NCBI GenBank assembly: GCA_033977485.1
Contig: CM066982.1
Location: 10,283,218 to 10,347,217 of the forward strand
Length of the DNA: 64,000 nucleotides
From: Hydrangea macrophylla
Lineage: Eukaryota > Streptophyta > Magnoliopsida > Cornales > Hydrangeaceae
Reading direction: 5' to 3'
This document shows, piece after piece, positions 43,923-56,334 of the stretch (position 1 is the stretch's first letter; each line of letters opens with the position of its first letter). The notes beneath the pieces are model-generated. The model worked only from the letters and a program-made list of their open reading frames with translations. It did not search any database and was not told where the DNA came from. Made by a program: the position numbers and the translations under genes.

Positions 43923-44817
43923 CACCCCCAACTAGCATGTTGTAAGTCTCTAAGAAACAAAGTTAAATACCAAGAGATTTAAGAATAACCTTGCACAACT
44001 ATTTATTTAAAATGAAAGATAAACCGTTTTTGTGGGGAACACGATTGCATTGAGCATATGCAAAAAGCCGTTAAACCTCTAGGTTACCCGTAGAGGCAGA
44101 GTGTTGTCTCCGGAGGGTTCTTGGAATGATACCCAAAAACATTTTATTCCCTCATGATAGTTGCTCACTATCTAACGCCGACACTCAACATAGTCCCAAG
44201 AATTTTCAACAGATTTTAACACATGACACGCAAATCCAAAAAGTTCTCAAACTATCAAGATTATTAGATAAACTTCATTAAGATCAATCTTGGATGCATG
44301 TGTGGTGTGAAGTGCATAACTACAACTATCAAGAAGATGGCAATGCTTTCATAATCCTTCAACTCAATTCTCACCGATATTACACTCTAAAAATGAATCA
44401 CTTGAAATGGGTAATACACTCGGAGCATGCTGGCAAAAAGAGTAATGGAAATAGATACCAAAGCCACGCACATGCCAATGATGAAAAACGTAAGCGTGAA
44501 AAATGAGTAAAAATTAATCTCATGAAAGATACCATTCACTAGAGGATATGAAATAACTCTAACTACTTGTCACATCCGTTTCAAACTCCGAATCACACAA
44601 CTTGAGGATCAATTAGGACCTTGAGGAGGTTGTAGAGTGGGAAAGTGATGTTAGGTGAAGGATAAGGGGAAATGAAGTGAGATGTTTATGTACAAACTTG
44701 GGATTTATTGGAATGCATGGATACATATGACCACAAGAGATGAATCATCCACAAATATTTCTTTGAAGCTCAAAAAGAGAAGTACAATTGACTATGAAGC
44801 TCTTTTTCTTTTTTTTT

Positions 44818-44875
<58 letters not shown>

Positions 44876-46556
44876 TTCTTTTACTTTACATACATTTTTT
44901 TTAGCTTATTTTCTTTTCTTTTTCTTGTACTCTCCCAACCACACGATTCAATCTCTTTTGCAATCTTACAAACACAATCTCATACCAAGCTATTCCAAAA
45001 ATGTAATTCAAACGCGGATATGGAAGGTGTATGGTTAAGTGAATGAAGGGTATATGTGATTGAGGCTAGAAATGGTAAAAAGATCCTAAATTCATTTCCT
45101 CGGACCATGTGATTCTTTGTTCTCCACTACAATGACAAAGCAAGAATTTTACATTCCACCAAAAAATTCCTCCAATGAACAATCAAAACAAGAAGATGAG
45201 ATTATCTACGACTTATGTATGTTTTTCAAAATGAGAGAATTGAAGTATATAACACTCAACAATGGAGAAAAGAATCTAAAGCTCACATGGGTAAAGTCTC
45301 CACAAATGTTTTAAACGATTTTCGGGCAACAATTGCATTAAACATTATCTTAACACAAGTAGTCATACAACGTGCTCGATAATCCAAGATTTAAACTTCA
45401 TGAAATTTACTATAATCAAGATAGTTATAGAACTAATGAGATTCAACAAATGACGCATACCAATATCGAATGAAAACTCAAGACAAGCGTCATCGCTCGG
45501 CATTAGAACGAAGCAACTATACTAAAATCATTGAAAATTATTTTTTAATTTAAATTAAATTTTTTTTAATCATATTTTCTTTTATTAACAACCAAAACAT
45601 GCTTGGAGAATTAATGACAAGAAGAAAATGGAACATCAATATGATGGGTGAATATCCCATACCCCCCGACTAGAACATTGCATTGTCTCTAATGCAAATG
45701 ATTCGAAACAAGGACAAAAATGAGTAGGGATAGAGTGATATCACCAACAAAAGGAGCGATTCCCGATAAGCACAAAAATGATGTTCCTGCACATGAATTA
45801 CTACCGAGCACATCAAGCAAATAAAAGAAGAAAATAAAAAGAAAACCAAAACACAAAAGAAATGAAAATAGAATGATAAGGAGATGATGTGGATGAATTT
45901 GAAGGTTAGAATGTTGATTCTACCACTAGCCCAACATGCAAAAGAGAAATAATATTCCTTTAAAAGAAGTGTTCTAGAAAGTTTGGCAAAACAATCAAAC
46001 TTTGCATTACTATACTATGACTCTACTTTGATTAAAATGATTTGCCCACCCTACAACTAAATTACATTAACTAAACTACGTTAACTAAACTACATGGTGG
46101 AACACATCACATTATCTTGGATATGAGTCAAGCATCTTAACACAAAGCATAACTATCATAATAACAAGTAAGTGGTAAATTACTACACTATGCAACACCT
46201 TTGATTAGAATGACACATCCACCCTACATTAACTAAGCTACATGGTAGACAAGTCAACTTCTCTTAGAATGACTCATGTGCAATAATACACCACTTCTAT
46301 TAAGCACAACTATGTAAGAAATCACGAAAATCAATTACATATGCCAAAAATTTAAAGAACAACAACTAAATGAGATACTAGTACCTTCCCCATGCGAGAC
46401 CAATGTGTCATCAACATCCTAGATGGAGTTTTAGCTCTTCAAGAGTAGCTAATCCTTCAAAACAAACACAAAATAAAAAGATCAAATGCAAAAGCGCATA
46501 TAATTAGAAACTAAACAACTTAACGTTGTCGCCAATCCCCGACAACGGTGCCATTT
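43923..46556 (-). mobile_element. Internal region A of the tandem array
   Basis: Non-coding, with a CT microsatellite at 44818-44871 and many short conserved motifs shared with internal region B. The minus-strand polypurine tract is adjacent to 43923 and the primer binding site is at 46536-46553. Confidence 0.85.
46536..46553 (-). other. tRNA-Asp primer binding site (older copy)
   Basis: Plus-strand CCCCGACAACGGTGCCA differs from the plant tRNA-Asp 3' end CCCCGGCAACGGCGCCA at two positions, both transitions. It is three bases from the LTR copy 2 terminus. Confidence 0.8.
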
Positions 46557-48096
46557 TGATGTTGTCAAAATCAAGTTCTTATTTAATCTTATTAAAACGT
46601 AGTACAATGGAAATAGGGTGTCGAGTTCACAGGGATTGATACAAGAACAACGTTTGGGAAGTTTAGAAACTAATTATAATGCAAAAAAGAAAGAAGTAAG
46701 AAAAGATGATAAAAAGGAATAAAAATGACTTTGCGTCTTGCGGCTTTTTGTTTGGTTTTTGGAGGAGAAAAGGATAAATAAATAATAATCTAAAAAGCAA
46801 TAGGTTGGGATCATTCCCCCCATCTTGGGTCACAACAAGATGAAATGGACTGGTGTTTCAAGCACATTCTAAGGTAACACTTCATTGTGGCATATTATCA
46901 AACACAAGAAGTGCATCTATGTGAAAGATGAAGGAAGCTTTGAGATTTCCATAAAAACGGATTTGACGCTAACGTTTGACTATTGATGATGCATGACATA
47001 CAAGATGAAGCCTCTATGGCTCTTAATCCGAATGATTTGTCTACCCTATACTAACTAATCTACTTGGTGGACAAATTACCTATGAAGCCTTCAAAAGATA
47101 GTATTTAAAACCCAAGAGTTTGAACAATCAAAGATGCTTGACATCAAAGATGAAGACCCCAAGTTATAAATCCCACACACAACATTTACCAAACACATGG
47201 AGTGCAAAACACAAGGTTACATAATATTTCATATGAAATACATAGGGTAGGATTCAAAGTCTAAGTTATGACAATAAAAAATGCAATACAAAGAAGATGA
47301 AGCCCCTAATTTTGAATCCTACACAAATGAACCCTAGAAATGTTACCACATTAAATCCAAGAGCTCATGATCCACAACCTAAGTAAATCTAACTAATAAT
47401 AGAAAGCATAACAATATCATCAAAAGAGAAGAGATAAAAAATATACCTAGCCATTAAAACTTCAATCCAAGCTTCAAGTTTATACAAATGAAGAATAAAT
47501 GGAAGGGGAGGTTGTAGAGTGGGTTCGCAAGTGGGTTCCCAAAAATGAGAGAAGAAGAGGAAGAATGTTGGGAGAAAAACACCAAAAGATAATATACTCT
47601 ACAAAAACCCTATCTCTTTCTATCTATACAACCCACACTCAATGGCAAACTTGTAAATATAAAAGGGGAAAAAACTGCAGGGACGGATTGATCCCAGGCA
47701 AAATGCCGGATCGATCCGCAATTCCAAAACGCAAGCAGAATCTTCTTCCAAAATCGCGGATCGATCCTCGTGTAAAAGCCGGATCGATCCAACTTTGCGA
47801 GAAGACGACTCCAGGTCCTGGGGAAGCAGCGGATCGATCCGCCTTTGTGCCCGGATCGATCCGGTCTTGCTTAATGGTGATTATTGCCCTTTTTATGAGG
47901 TGGGAACCAAAATACTTAGTTCCAACTCAACCAAGCTCCTAAAATCTACAAGAAAGAGATTTTATTAACAAAAAGTGAACAGCAACAAGAACAACAAAAG
48001 TGCAATTTATCCATCAAATCTCCTAATATAAGTTATAATTCAGGTCCAATAAGGGTAAAATCATGAAGTTAGGAATGCGATATTAGACACGAATCA
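46557..48096 (-). repeat. LTR copy 2 of the tandem array
   Basis: 1540 bp, same termini. It differs from copies 1 and 3 mainly by a patch at 47508-47523, GAGGTTGTAGAGTGGG. This 16-mer is identical to internal sequence at 44626-44641 and looks like a template-switch or conversion insertion. It contains six palindrome sites at 47688-47862, one of them mutated. Confidence 0.9.
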
Positions 48097-50683
48097 CACC
48101 CCCTAACTAGCATGTTGATAGTCTTTTAGCAACAAAGCTAAATACCAAGAGATTTAAGAATAACCTTGCACAACAATTTATTTAAAACGAAAGATAAACC
48201 GTTTTTGTGGGGAACATGATTGCATTGAGCATATGCAAAAAGCCGTTAAACCTCTAGGTTACCCGTAGAGGCGGAGTGTTGTCTCTGGAGGGTTCTTGGA
48301 ATGATACCCAAAAACATTTTATTTCCTCATGATAGTTGCCCACTATCGAACGCCGACACTCAACATAGTCCCAAGATTTTTCAACAGATTTTAGCACATG
48401 ACACGCAAATCCAAAAAGTTCTCAAACTATCAAGATTATTAGATAAACTTCATTAAGATCAATCTTGGATGCATGTGTGGTGTGAAGTGCATAACTACAA
48501 CTATCAAGAAGATGGCAATGCTTTCATAATCCTTCAACTCAATTCTCACCGATATTACACTCTAAAAATGAATCACTTAAAATGGGTAATACTCGGGGCA
48601 TACTGGCAAAAAGAGTAATGGAAATAGATACCAAAGCCACGCACATGCCAATGATGAAAAACGTAAGCGTGAAAAATGAGTCAATATTAATCTCATGAAA
48701 GATACCATTCACTAGAAGATGTGAAATAACTCTAACTACTTGTCACATCCGTTTCAAACTCTGAATCACACAACTTGAGGATCAATTAGGACCTTGAGGA
48801 GGTTGTAGAGTGGGAAAGTGATGTTAGGTGAAGGATAAGGGGAAATGAAGTGAGATGTTTATGTTCAAACTTGGGATTTATTGGAATGCATGGATACATA
48901 TGACCACAAGAGATGAATCATCCACAAATATTTCTTTGAAGCTCAAAAAGAGAAGTACAATTGACTATGAAGCTCTTTTTCTTTTTCTTTTTCTTTTTCT
49001 TTCTTTCTCTCTTTCTCTTTTTTTTTAATTCTTTTACTTTACATACATTTTTTTTAGCTTATTTTCTTTTCTTTTTCTTGTACTTTCCCCACCACACGAT
49101 TCAATCTCTTTTGCAACCTTACAAACACAATCTCATACCAAGCTATTCCAAAAATGTAATTCAAACGCGGATATGGAAGGTGTATGGTTAAGTGAATGAA
49201 GGGTATATGTGGTTGAGGCTAGAAATGGTGAAAAGATCCTAAATTCATTTCCTCGGACCATGTGATTCTTTGTTCTCCACTACAATGACAAAGTAAGAAC
49301 TTTACATTCCACCAAAGAATTCCTCTAATGAACAATCAAAACAAGAAGATGAGATTATCTATGACTTATGTATGTTTTTCAAAATGAGAGAATTGAAGTA
49401 TGTAACACTCAACAATAGAGAAAAGAATCTAAAGCTCAAAAGGGTAAAGTCTCCACAAATGTTTTAAACGATTTTCGGGTAACTATTGCATTAAACATTA
49501 TGTTAACACAAGTAGTCATACAACGTGCTCGATAATCCAAGATTTGAACTTCATGAAATTTACTATAATCAAGATAGTTATAGAACTAATGGGAATCAAC
49601 AAATGACGCATACCAATATCGAATGAAAACTCAAGACAAGCGTCATCGCTCGACATTAGAATGAAGCAACTATACTAAAATCATTGGAAACTATTTTTTA
49701 ATTTAAATTAAATTTTTTTAATCATCTTTTCTTTTATTAACAACCAAAACATGCTTGGAGAATTAATGGTAAGAAGAAAATGGAACATCAATATGATGGG
49801 TGAATATCCCATAACCCCCAACTAGAACATTGCATTGTCTATAATGCAAATGATTCGAAACAAGGACAAAAATGAGTAGGGATAGAGTGATATCACCAAC
49901 AAAAGGAGCGATCCCCGATAAGCACAAAAATGATGTTCCTGCACATGAATCACTACCAAGAAATCAAGCAAATAAAAGAAGAAAATAAATGAAAATGGAA
50001 TGATAAGGAGATGATGCGGATGAATTTGAAGGTTAGAATGTTGATTCTACCACTAGCCCAACATGCAAAAGAGAAATAATATTCCTTTAAAAGAAGTGTT
50101 CTAGAAAGTTTGGCAAAACAATCAAACTTGGCATTACTATACTATGACTCTACTTTTATTAACATGATTTGCCCACCCTACAACTAAATTACATTAACTA
50201 AACTACGTTAACTAAACTACATGGTGGAACACATCATATTCTCTTGGATATGAGTCAAGCATCTTAACACAAATCATAACTATCACAATAACAAGTAAGT
50301 GGTAAATTACTACACTATGCAACACCTTTGATTAGAATGACACATCCACTCTACATTAACTAAGCTACATGGCAGACAAGTCAACTTCTTTTAGAATGAC
50401 TCATGTGCAACAATACACCACTTCTATTAAGCACAACTATGTAAGAAATCACGAAAATCAATTGCATATGCCAAAAATTTAAAGAACAACAACCAAAGGA
50501 GATACTAGTACCTTCCCCATGCGAGACCAATGTGTGATCAACATCTTAGATGGAGTTTTAGCTCTTCAAGAGTAGCTAATCCTTCAAAACAAAGGCAAAA
50601 TAAAAAGATCAAATACAAAATCGCATATAATTAGAAACTAAACAACTCAACGTTGTCGCCAATCCCCGGCAACGGTGCCATTT
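48097..50683 (-). mobile_element. Internal region B of the tandem array
   Basis: Collinear with region A, but the CT microsatellite is replaced by an interrupted T/C tract (48975-49026) and there is a deletion near 49985. No coding sequence was seen. Confidence 0.85.
50664..50680 (-). other. tRNA-Asp primer binding site
   Basis: CCCCGGCAACGGTGCCA matches the 3' end of plant tRNA-Asp including its CCA at 16 of 17 bases. It is separated by TTT from the LTR copy 3 terminus at 50684. This fixes the element's orientation as minus. Confidence 0.88.
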
Positions 50684-52208
50684 TGATGTTGTCAAAATCA
50701 AGTTCTTATTTAACCCTATTAAAACGTAGTACAATGAAAATAGGGTGTCGAGTCCACATGGATTGTTACAAGAACAACGTTTGGGAAGTTTAGAAACTAA
50801 TTATAATGCTAAGAAGAAAGAAGTAAGAAAAGATGATAAAAAGGAATAAAAATGACTTTGCGTCTTGCGGCTTTTTGTTTGATTTTTGGAGGAGAAAAGG
50901 ATAAATAAATACTAATCTAAAAAGCAATAGGTTGGGATCATTCCCCCCATCTTGGGTCACAACAAGATGAATTGGACTAGTGTTTCAAGCACATTCTAAG
51001 GTAACAATTCATTGTGGCATATTATCAAACACAAGGAGTGCATCTATGTGAAAGATGAAGGAAGCTTTGAGATTTCCATAGAAACGGATTTGAAGCTAAC
51101 GTTTGACTATTGAGGATGCATGACATACAAGATGAAGCCTCTATGGCTCCTAATCCGAATGATTTGTCCACCCTACACTAACTAATCTACTTGGTGGACA
51201 AATCACCTATGAAGCCTTCAAAAGATAGTATTTAAAACCCAAGAGTATGAACAATCAAAGATGCTTGACATTAAAGATGAAGTCCCCAAGTTATAAATCC
51301 CACACACAACATTTATCAAACATTTGGAGTGCAAAATACAAGGTTACATAATATTTCATATGAAATACATAGGGTAGGATTCAAAGTCTAAGTTATGACA
51401 ATAAAAAATGCAATACAAAGAAGATGAAGCCCCTAGTTTTGAATCCTACACAAATGAACCCTAGAAATGTTACCACATTAAATCCAAGAGCTCATGATCC
51501 ACAACCTAAGTAAATCTAACTAATAATAGAAAGCATAGCAATATCATCAAAAGAGAAGAGATAGAAAATATACCTAGCCATTAAAACTTCAATCCAAGCT
51601 TCAAGTTTATTCAAATGAAGAATAAATGGAAGGGAACCCAAGTGGGTTCCCAAAAATGAGAAAAGAAGAGGAAGAATGTTGGGTGAAAAACACCAAAAGA
51701 TAATATATTCTACAAAAACCCTATCTCTTTCTATTTATACAACCCACACTCAATGGCAAAATTTTAAATATCAAACGGGAAAAAGCTGCAGGGGCGTATC
51801 AATCCTAGGCAAAATGCCTGATCGATCCACTATTCCAAAATGCAAGCAGAATCTTCGTCCAAAATCGCGGATCGATCCGTGTATAAAAGCCGGATCAATC
51901 CGACTTTGCGAGAAGACGACTCCAGGTCCTGGAGAAGCAGCGGATCGATCCGCCTTTGTGCCCGGATCAATCTGGTCCTGCTTAATGGTGATTATTGCCC
52001 TTTTTATGAGGTGGGAACCAAAATACTTAGTTCCAACATCAACCAAGCTCCCAAAATCTACAAGAAAGAGATTTTATTAACAAAAAGTGAACAACAACAA
52101 GAACAACAAAAGTACAATTTATCCATTAAATCTTCCAGTATAAGTTATAATTCGTGTCCAATAAGGGTAAAATCATGAAGTTAAGAATGCAATATTAGAC
52201 ATGAATCA
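50684..52208 (-). repeat. LTR copy 3 of the tandem array
   Basis: 1525 bp, ending AGACATGAATCA and followed at once by the GTTGT duplication. On the element's own strand this is the 5' LTR. Several of its palindrome sites (51795-51975) have lost the central CG. Confidence 0.9.
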
Positions 52209-52595
52209 GTTGTTTAACACTTTGTTTGTATCGCTACAGGTAAGGAATGCTATCCGGGATAAGTGGAAGGCACTGAGCATTGATGAAGTCGAGCCGTACA
52301 ATGAGATGGGAAAGAAGGTTAGGGAGGAAAATAACGAGTTGAGGGCTAAGGGCCTACTTATTGAGAAAGAAAAAGAGGGGACAAAAGAGAAAAACAAAGG
52401 GTATCATAATATTTCTACCTTTGTTTATTGTAGATAAATTCCTTTTGATATCTTATAGTTTTCATGTATTTTTTTAAATGAAATAATAGGCAAGCGATCA
52501 CTTCAGCACCCGACAATCGTTGCCTGGAATTATTGAGGTTAGAAAGAATTTCACGGATAAACAAGATCAATTTGTCAAGGGTATTGGATTGGAGA

Positions 52596-52618
52596 GGGGG
52601 GGGGGGGGGGGGGGGGGG
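52596..52618 (+). repeat. 23-base poly-G tract
   Basis: An uninterrupted run of 23 G lies inside the plant-transposon domain of the Ulp1-like gene. The frame before it (FVKGIGLER) and the frame after it (LKLQCNQ) do not agree, so length change in this run breaks the reading frame. Confidence 0.9.
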
Positions 52619-55184
52619 TGTTGAAGCTACAATGCAACCAAGTGGACCATGAGTTGTGCGAGTGGCTCATGAAAATTTTTGACACCTCTGACTGTTCGTT
52701 GATGGTCCATGGAGAGACAGTCAACATTGTTCCGAAGGATGTTGAAAGGATGTTGGGGGTCCGTGCACGTGGAGTTGTGCCGAGCAGTTGTTTTACCGAT
52801 GAGTTGGAAGAATTGGCTGGGCAACTTGGATTTGTTAATGGAGTCCTTTCCCTCAAGAAGTTAAAGAATGATCTTAGTAAAACAAGCGATGTAGGGGATG
52901 AGTTCAAAAGGAGGGTTGTGCTCCTCGTGATGGGATGTTTTTGCTTACCTGGCACTAAAGCTGGGATTAGATCAAGCTTGCTATATTTGGTGAAAGATGT
53001 AACAATATTGGAGAAATAAACTAGGGCAAGTTGATCTTAGACCATCTTGTGGATAGCGTGATCAACTATCGGAAGAAGAAAACAAGCGGCCTCGCTGGAT
53101 GCTTGTTCTTTCTTATGGTAAAATTTTGTTAATTCATCTTATAGAATCATTTAAATTTACCTTCTCAGTGAGAATTGAGTTTGATGAGCCTATTTTTTTT
53201 AATGCAACTTTTTTATTTAGAGACTTTTGTCCCGGTAGGGGCGCCAATGCCCAATACTATGTCCAGTATAAATGCATACCCCCGCATCGACTTTTGGGAT
53301 AATGGTGGAGTAAAGAAACGAATGATTTTCTTAACCAAGTACTTATTGATGAAAACAAATAAAAAGGTACATTTGGACTTTACAATTTTATTGATGGATA
53401 TTTTTGTTCAAGTAATACCTTTGCAATTAATGTTTAGAATGACAGGTGGAGTTGGCACCAATAAGGGACAGAGAAGAAGCTATCCATGACACTCCTGCAA
53501 CGAAGGTTGCTTCACCTGGGGGTGAAGGAACATATATTACCTCGCTTGAAAAGGAGGTTCAATACTTGAAAGATGAATTGTTGAAGGAGACCCCTTAGAG
53601 GAGCAAATTGGAGAGAAGGGTGTGTCAGCTTGATACCGAAGTTGTTGACATCAAATGTCAAATGATTGAAATGATAACGAGTTTGAAGGCCGATATTCAA
53701 GCTTTGAAAGATGACCTTTTTAATGCCATAAATGAAGGGTTTGAAAAAGCGCTACAGAAAAAAATGAATGGAAGAGGACGACGAGAAGATGAAGACGAAG
53801 ATGAAGGGAAGGGAGAAGGAAAATGAGGAGTGGAAGGAGAAAACCAAAGTGATACATGAGAAGAGAAGGGAAGAAATGAAGGACAAAACGAAGAAAATAA
53901 AGATTACAGTCATATAATTGGTTCGTGTCCGCTAGTTGCTCCCGATGAAAATAGTCCAAGTATAGGGACCCCGACAGTGGTCTATAAAGAGGTACCTGTT
54001 GTTGTCCTTTCGGAGGACCAAACAGATATCCTCGCAGGAAAAAAATGCTGAGCTAATCGTGCAGAAATCCTCGGTCTTGATGGATATTGAAGACGAGGGC
54101 TCTTATTCTCCAAGTATGAGGAGAACTCGGGTAACTGAGGAATGGAGACCGGGGAAACAATGTGTGTCTCCATACTTAAATGTGGAGCAAAACTTATTGA
54201 GGAAGGCTACGAAGCCAAAAAAAAAAAAAAATGTCAAGCCTTCCGCCGTCAGTGTTAGAATAAGGGAGTTTAGTGAACAAGAGGAGAAGATAATCTGCTT
54301 CGTCTGCGATCCCAAGCTCCCTCATGAGTAAGTATGAACGCTTGTTTACTCTAGTACGTATTGTTTCTGATATGAAATGATATGAACTCTGTTAAATACA
54401 AATGCAGCAAGATACTTATACAATCATACATGGAGTTTGCGGATCATGCTAGCTTGTTGTTCCTTAAGGAGGGGAAATGGGTTAATGACATGGTACGAAA
54501 CTCAAAACTCTAGAGTCATTCAAATTAACACCTATCTCACAAACATATCTCACAATTAATAGAAGAAGGTGATTATACTAGACTCATCAGTCAGGCACGG
54601 ACTCCATCATGAGAATATGGTGAAAAAGTTAGTATGTCTCAGACCCTTTTATGTTTATGTAGTTATGTTTTTGTTGAATTTGATTACAAAAACTTGTGTA
54701 TATGTTTATAGGTGAATCACATGCACAAGCTGTTGGGGGATCACTATGGAAAGCCTTATAACATGTCAATCAATAATTTTCCAATTTAGTACCCCGAATG
54801 GGTGCTGCAGCAGAACAACGAGTACGAGTTATGATTTTATATCTTGCGTTGTTATTTTCAGACTTATTTTATAGTTTATAACAACTATTTTGTAATCAGC
54901 TTGATAGCGATGACTGTGGCGTTTATGTGATGGCATTCATGGAAGACTACGATGAGTTATGCCCGGGGACAGTGTTCCTTGTAAGTAAATTTGCGCATCA
55001 TTTTAATCTAAGTTCACATATATGATATGTACTTGACAAATTTACTAGGTGCTTCTTTATGATATGTTAAAATCTTTTTAGTTCGATTCAAGGTAAGCAA
55101 GAGGAAAGATTCTACTAGAATTAATACAATGCAACTACAATGAGCTTCGAAAGGAAGTATTAAAAGATTTTGAAGCATACAAAG

Positions 55185-55923
55185 GTAATATTTGAATCCA
55201 AGAACAACATCATTATATGAATGGAAATGTTGGATGGTGGTGGTTATATTCCCATGAGTAATCCTTGCGAGCCTGTGATTAGATAGAACGATGGGTATTA
55301 GATGGGCATTATGTGCATTAACAAACTCATTGAATAGTATGTTAACTGACCTCACTTGCTTGTTCACTTGTTCCACTACTTTGCCACATAAATTGAGCAT
55401 CTGTGCTATTTAAGTCAAATTGGAACTATGTTGGCGATGTATCATGCATATTTTTACGCTTATTGCTCGTATGGTTTGCATTCGCATTTACTCTTGTCTG
55501 GTCGTTATGCACAAAACCTTCTTCTTCTTCAGTAGATGCATGCGGCTTTGATTTTGGGCATCTCGTTCTCGTGTGTCCTCCCCTGCAGATTGACATCGAA
55601 ATTTTTGAACATAAACAAATGATTTTCTTCCATTGATTTGAATTTTGTTCTTGTATGCAGGTTGATGAAGGAGAATAGCAGAGCGATGATTTTATTCCAT
55701 TGATTTGATTTTTAGTGTAGATGTTTAAATGGACAGTTTTGTGTGTATAATTTTTGTGCCTTGATTGGCAAAATTGTGTACCTTCTTTGCATTGTTGCTC
55801 TTTCAATAGAGCAAAATGTATTAAATCTTATCAAATTAGGACGAAAGGAACTTGAAAGATTGCAAAGAACTTTGGCAACAGAGCAATTCTAGATGAACTT
55901 ACATGATATATCTTGAATAGTTT
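55185..55923. other. 3' flank of the Ulp1-like gene
   Basis: It contains a possible terminal exon after an acceptor TTGTATGCAG (55651-55660) and otherwise AT-rich sequence. No further domain was read. Confidence 0.4.
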
Positions 55924-56300
55924 GTAGAGATGACTAAGGTTCGTTTGAACTTTCTTAAAGAAATATTTGAACTTTCTTTTGAATGCAAACTGCCTATCCT
56001 TGTACCTTGATAAGGATCGTTTGGACTTTCTAAAGGAACTTCTTGTACCTTTCAAAGAAAATTTGAACTTTCTTAAAGAAACATTTGGACTTTACGAAGG
56101 GACCTATGGACTTTATTAAGAAATATTTGGACTTTTGTAAGAAACATTTGTACCTTGATAAGGATCATTTGGACTTTCTTAATAAACATTTAAACTTTCT
56201 TTTGAATGCAAACTACCTATACTTGTACCTTGATAAGGATCGTTTGGACTTTCTAAAGGAACTTCTTGTACCTTTCACAGAAAATTTGAACTTTCTTAAA
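55924..56300 (+). repeat. Second minisatellite of the ATTTGGACTTTCTTAA family
   Basis: Units such as CCTTGATAAGGATCGTTTGG, ACTTTCTAAAGGAACTTCTT and GTACCTTTCAAAGAAAATTT repeat as two longer modules (55969-56070 and 56205-56300). The family and orientation are the same as at 41384-42110. It lies between the convergent genes, directly after a splice donor of the FAR1-like fragment. Confidence 0.85.
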
Positions 56301-56334
56301 TAATGTTGAGTTTATAAGTATGTTGAGATTGTAC

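Larger units (their letters stand above)
42398..52208 (-). mobile_element. Tandem LARD-type array: LTR-internal-LTR-internal-LTR
   Basis: Three LTRs (42398-43922, 46557-48096, 50684-52208) alternate with two non-coding internal regions (2634 and 2587 bp). The whole array is flanked by a single 5-bp duplication GTTGT (42393-42397 and 52209-52213), so it arose from one insertion followed by unequal exchange or a tandem event. Each internal region ends, next to the right-hand LTR, with a tRNA-Asp primer binding site on the minus strand. Each begins, next to the left-hand LTR, with a polypurine tract (minus-strand TAGGGGGTG or TTGGGGGTG). Orientation is therefore minus. No gag or pol is present. 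tRNA-Asp priming fits the Athila/Tat group of gypsy elements. Confidence 0.9.
37283..55184 (+). pseudogene. Transposon gene: HMG-box-like + plant-transposon domain + coiled coil + Ulp1-like C48 protease
   Basis: Probable exons: 37283-37299 joined to 39512-39622 once the solo LTR is ignored, 42127-42216, 42293-42350, 52240-52400, 52490-53117, 53204-53366, 53446-53826, about 54000-54331, 54408-54492, 54569-54627, 54712-54821, 54900-54980 and 55082-55184. The first four junctions keep phase. The leader is lysine-rich (MKKKRSLTKKTPGKVVEKSK). Exons 2-4 read APYLIYL, HEKINEFREENPTIKVKKP and VRNAIRDKWKALSIDEVEPY, the pattern of an HMG box. Then comes a plant-transposon N-terminal domain (LKLQCNQVDHELCEWLMKIF, DVERMLGVR), a coiled coil (53540-53760) and a Ulp1-like region. 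The Ulp1 part has WVNDM, VILDSS with the likely catalytic Asp, and DDCGVYVMAFMED with the catalytic Cys; the catalytic His is not seen. Decay: stops in exons 2, 5, 7, 11 and 13, frame breaks at the poly-G tract and near 53000. A possible last exon begins at 55661. It is tail-to-tail with the FAR1-like fragment. Confidence 0.65.

Noticed and set aside
47499..47942. 147-codon open frame and similar ones in the other LTR copies
   Set aside because: They run through the GGATCGATCC cluster in an LTR. Frames open on both strands because of the palindromes, and differ between copies.
50661..50680. tRNA-Asp 3' end
   Set aside because: Only the terminal 17-20 bases match and an LTR follows three bases later, so it is a primer binding site rather than a tRNA gene.
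56085..56303. Open frame of FLKKHLDFL-type repeats, also at 41874-42098
   Set aside because: This is minisatellite DNA read in a frame that happens to lack stops.
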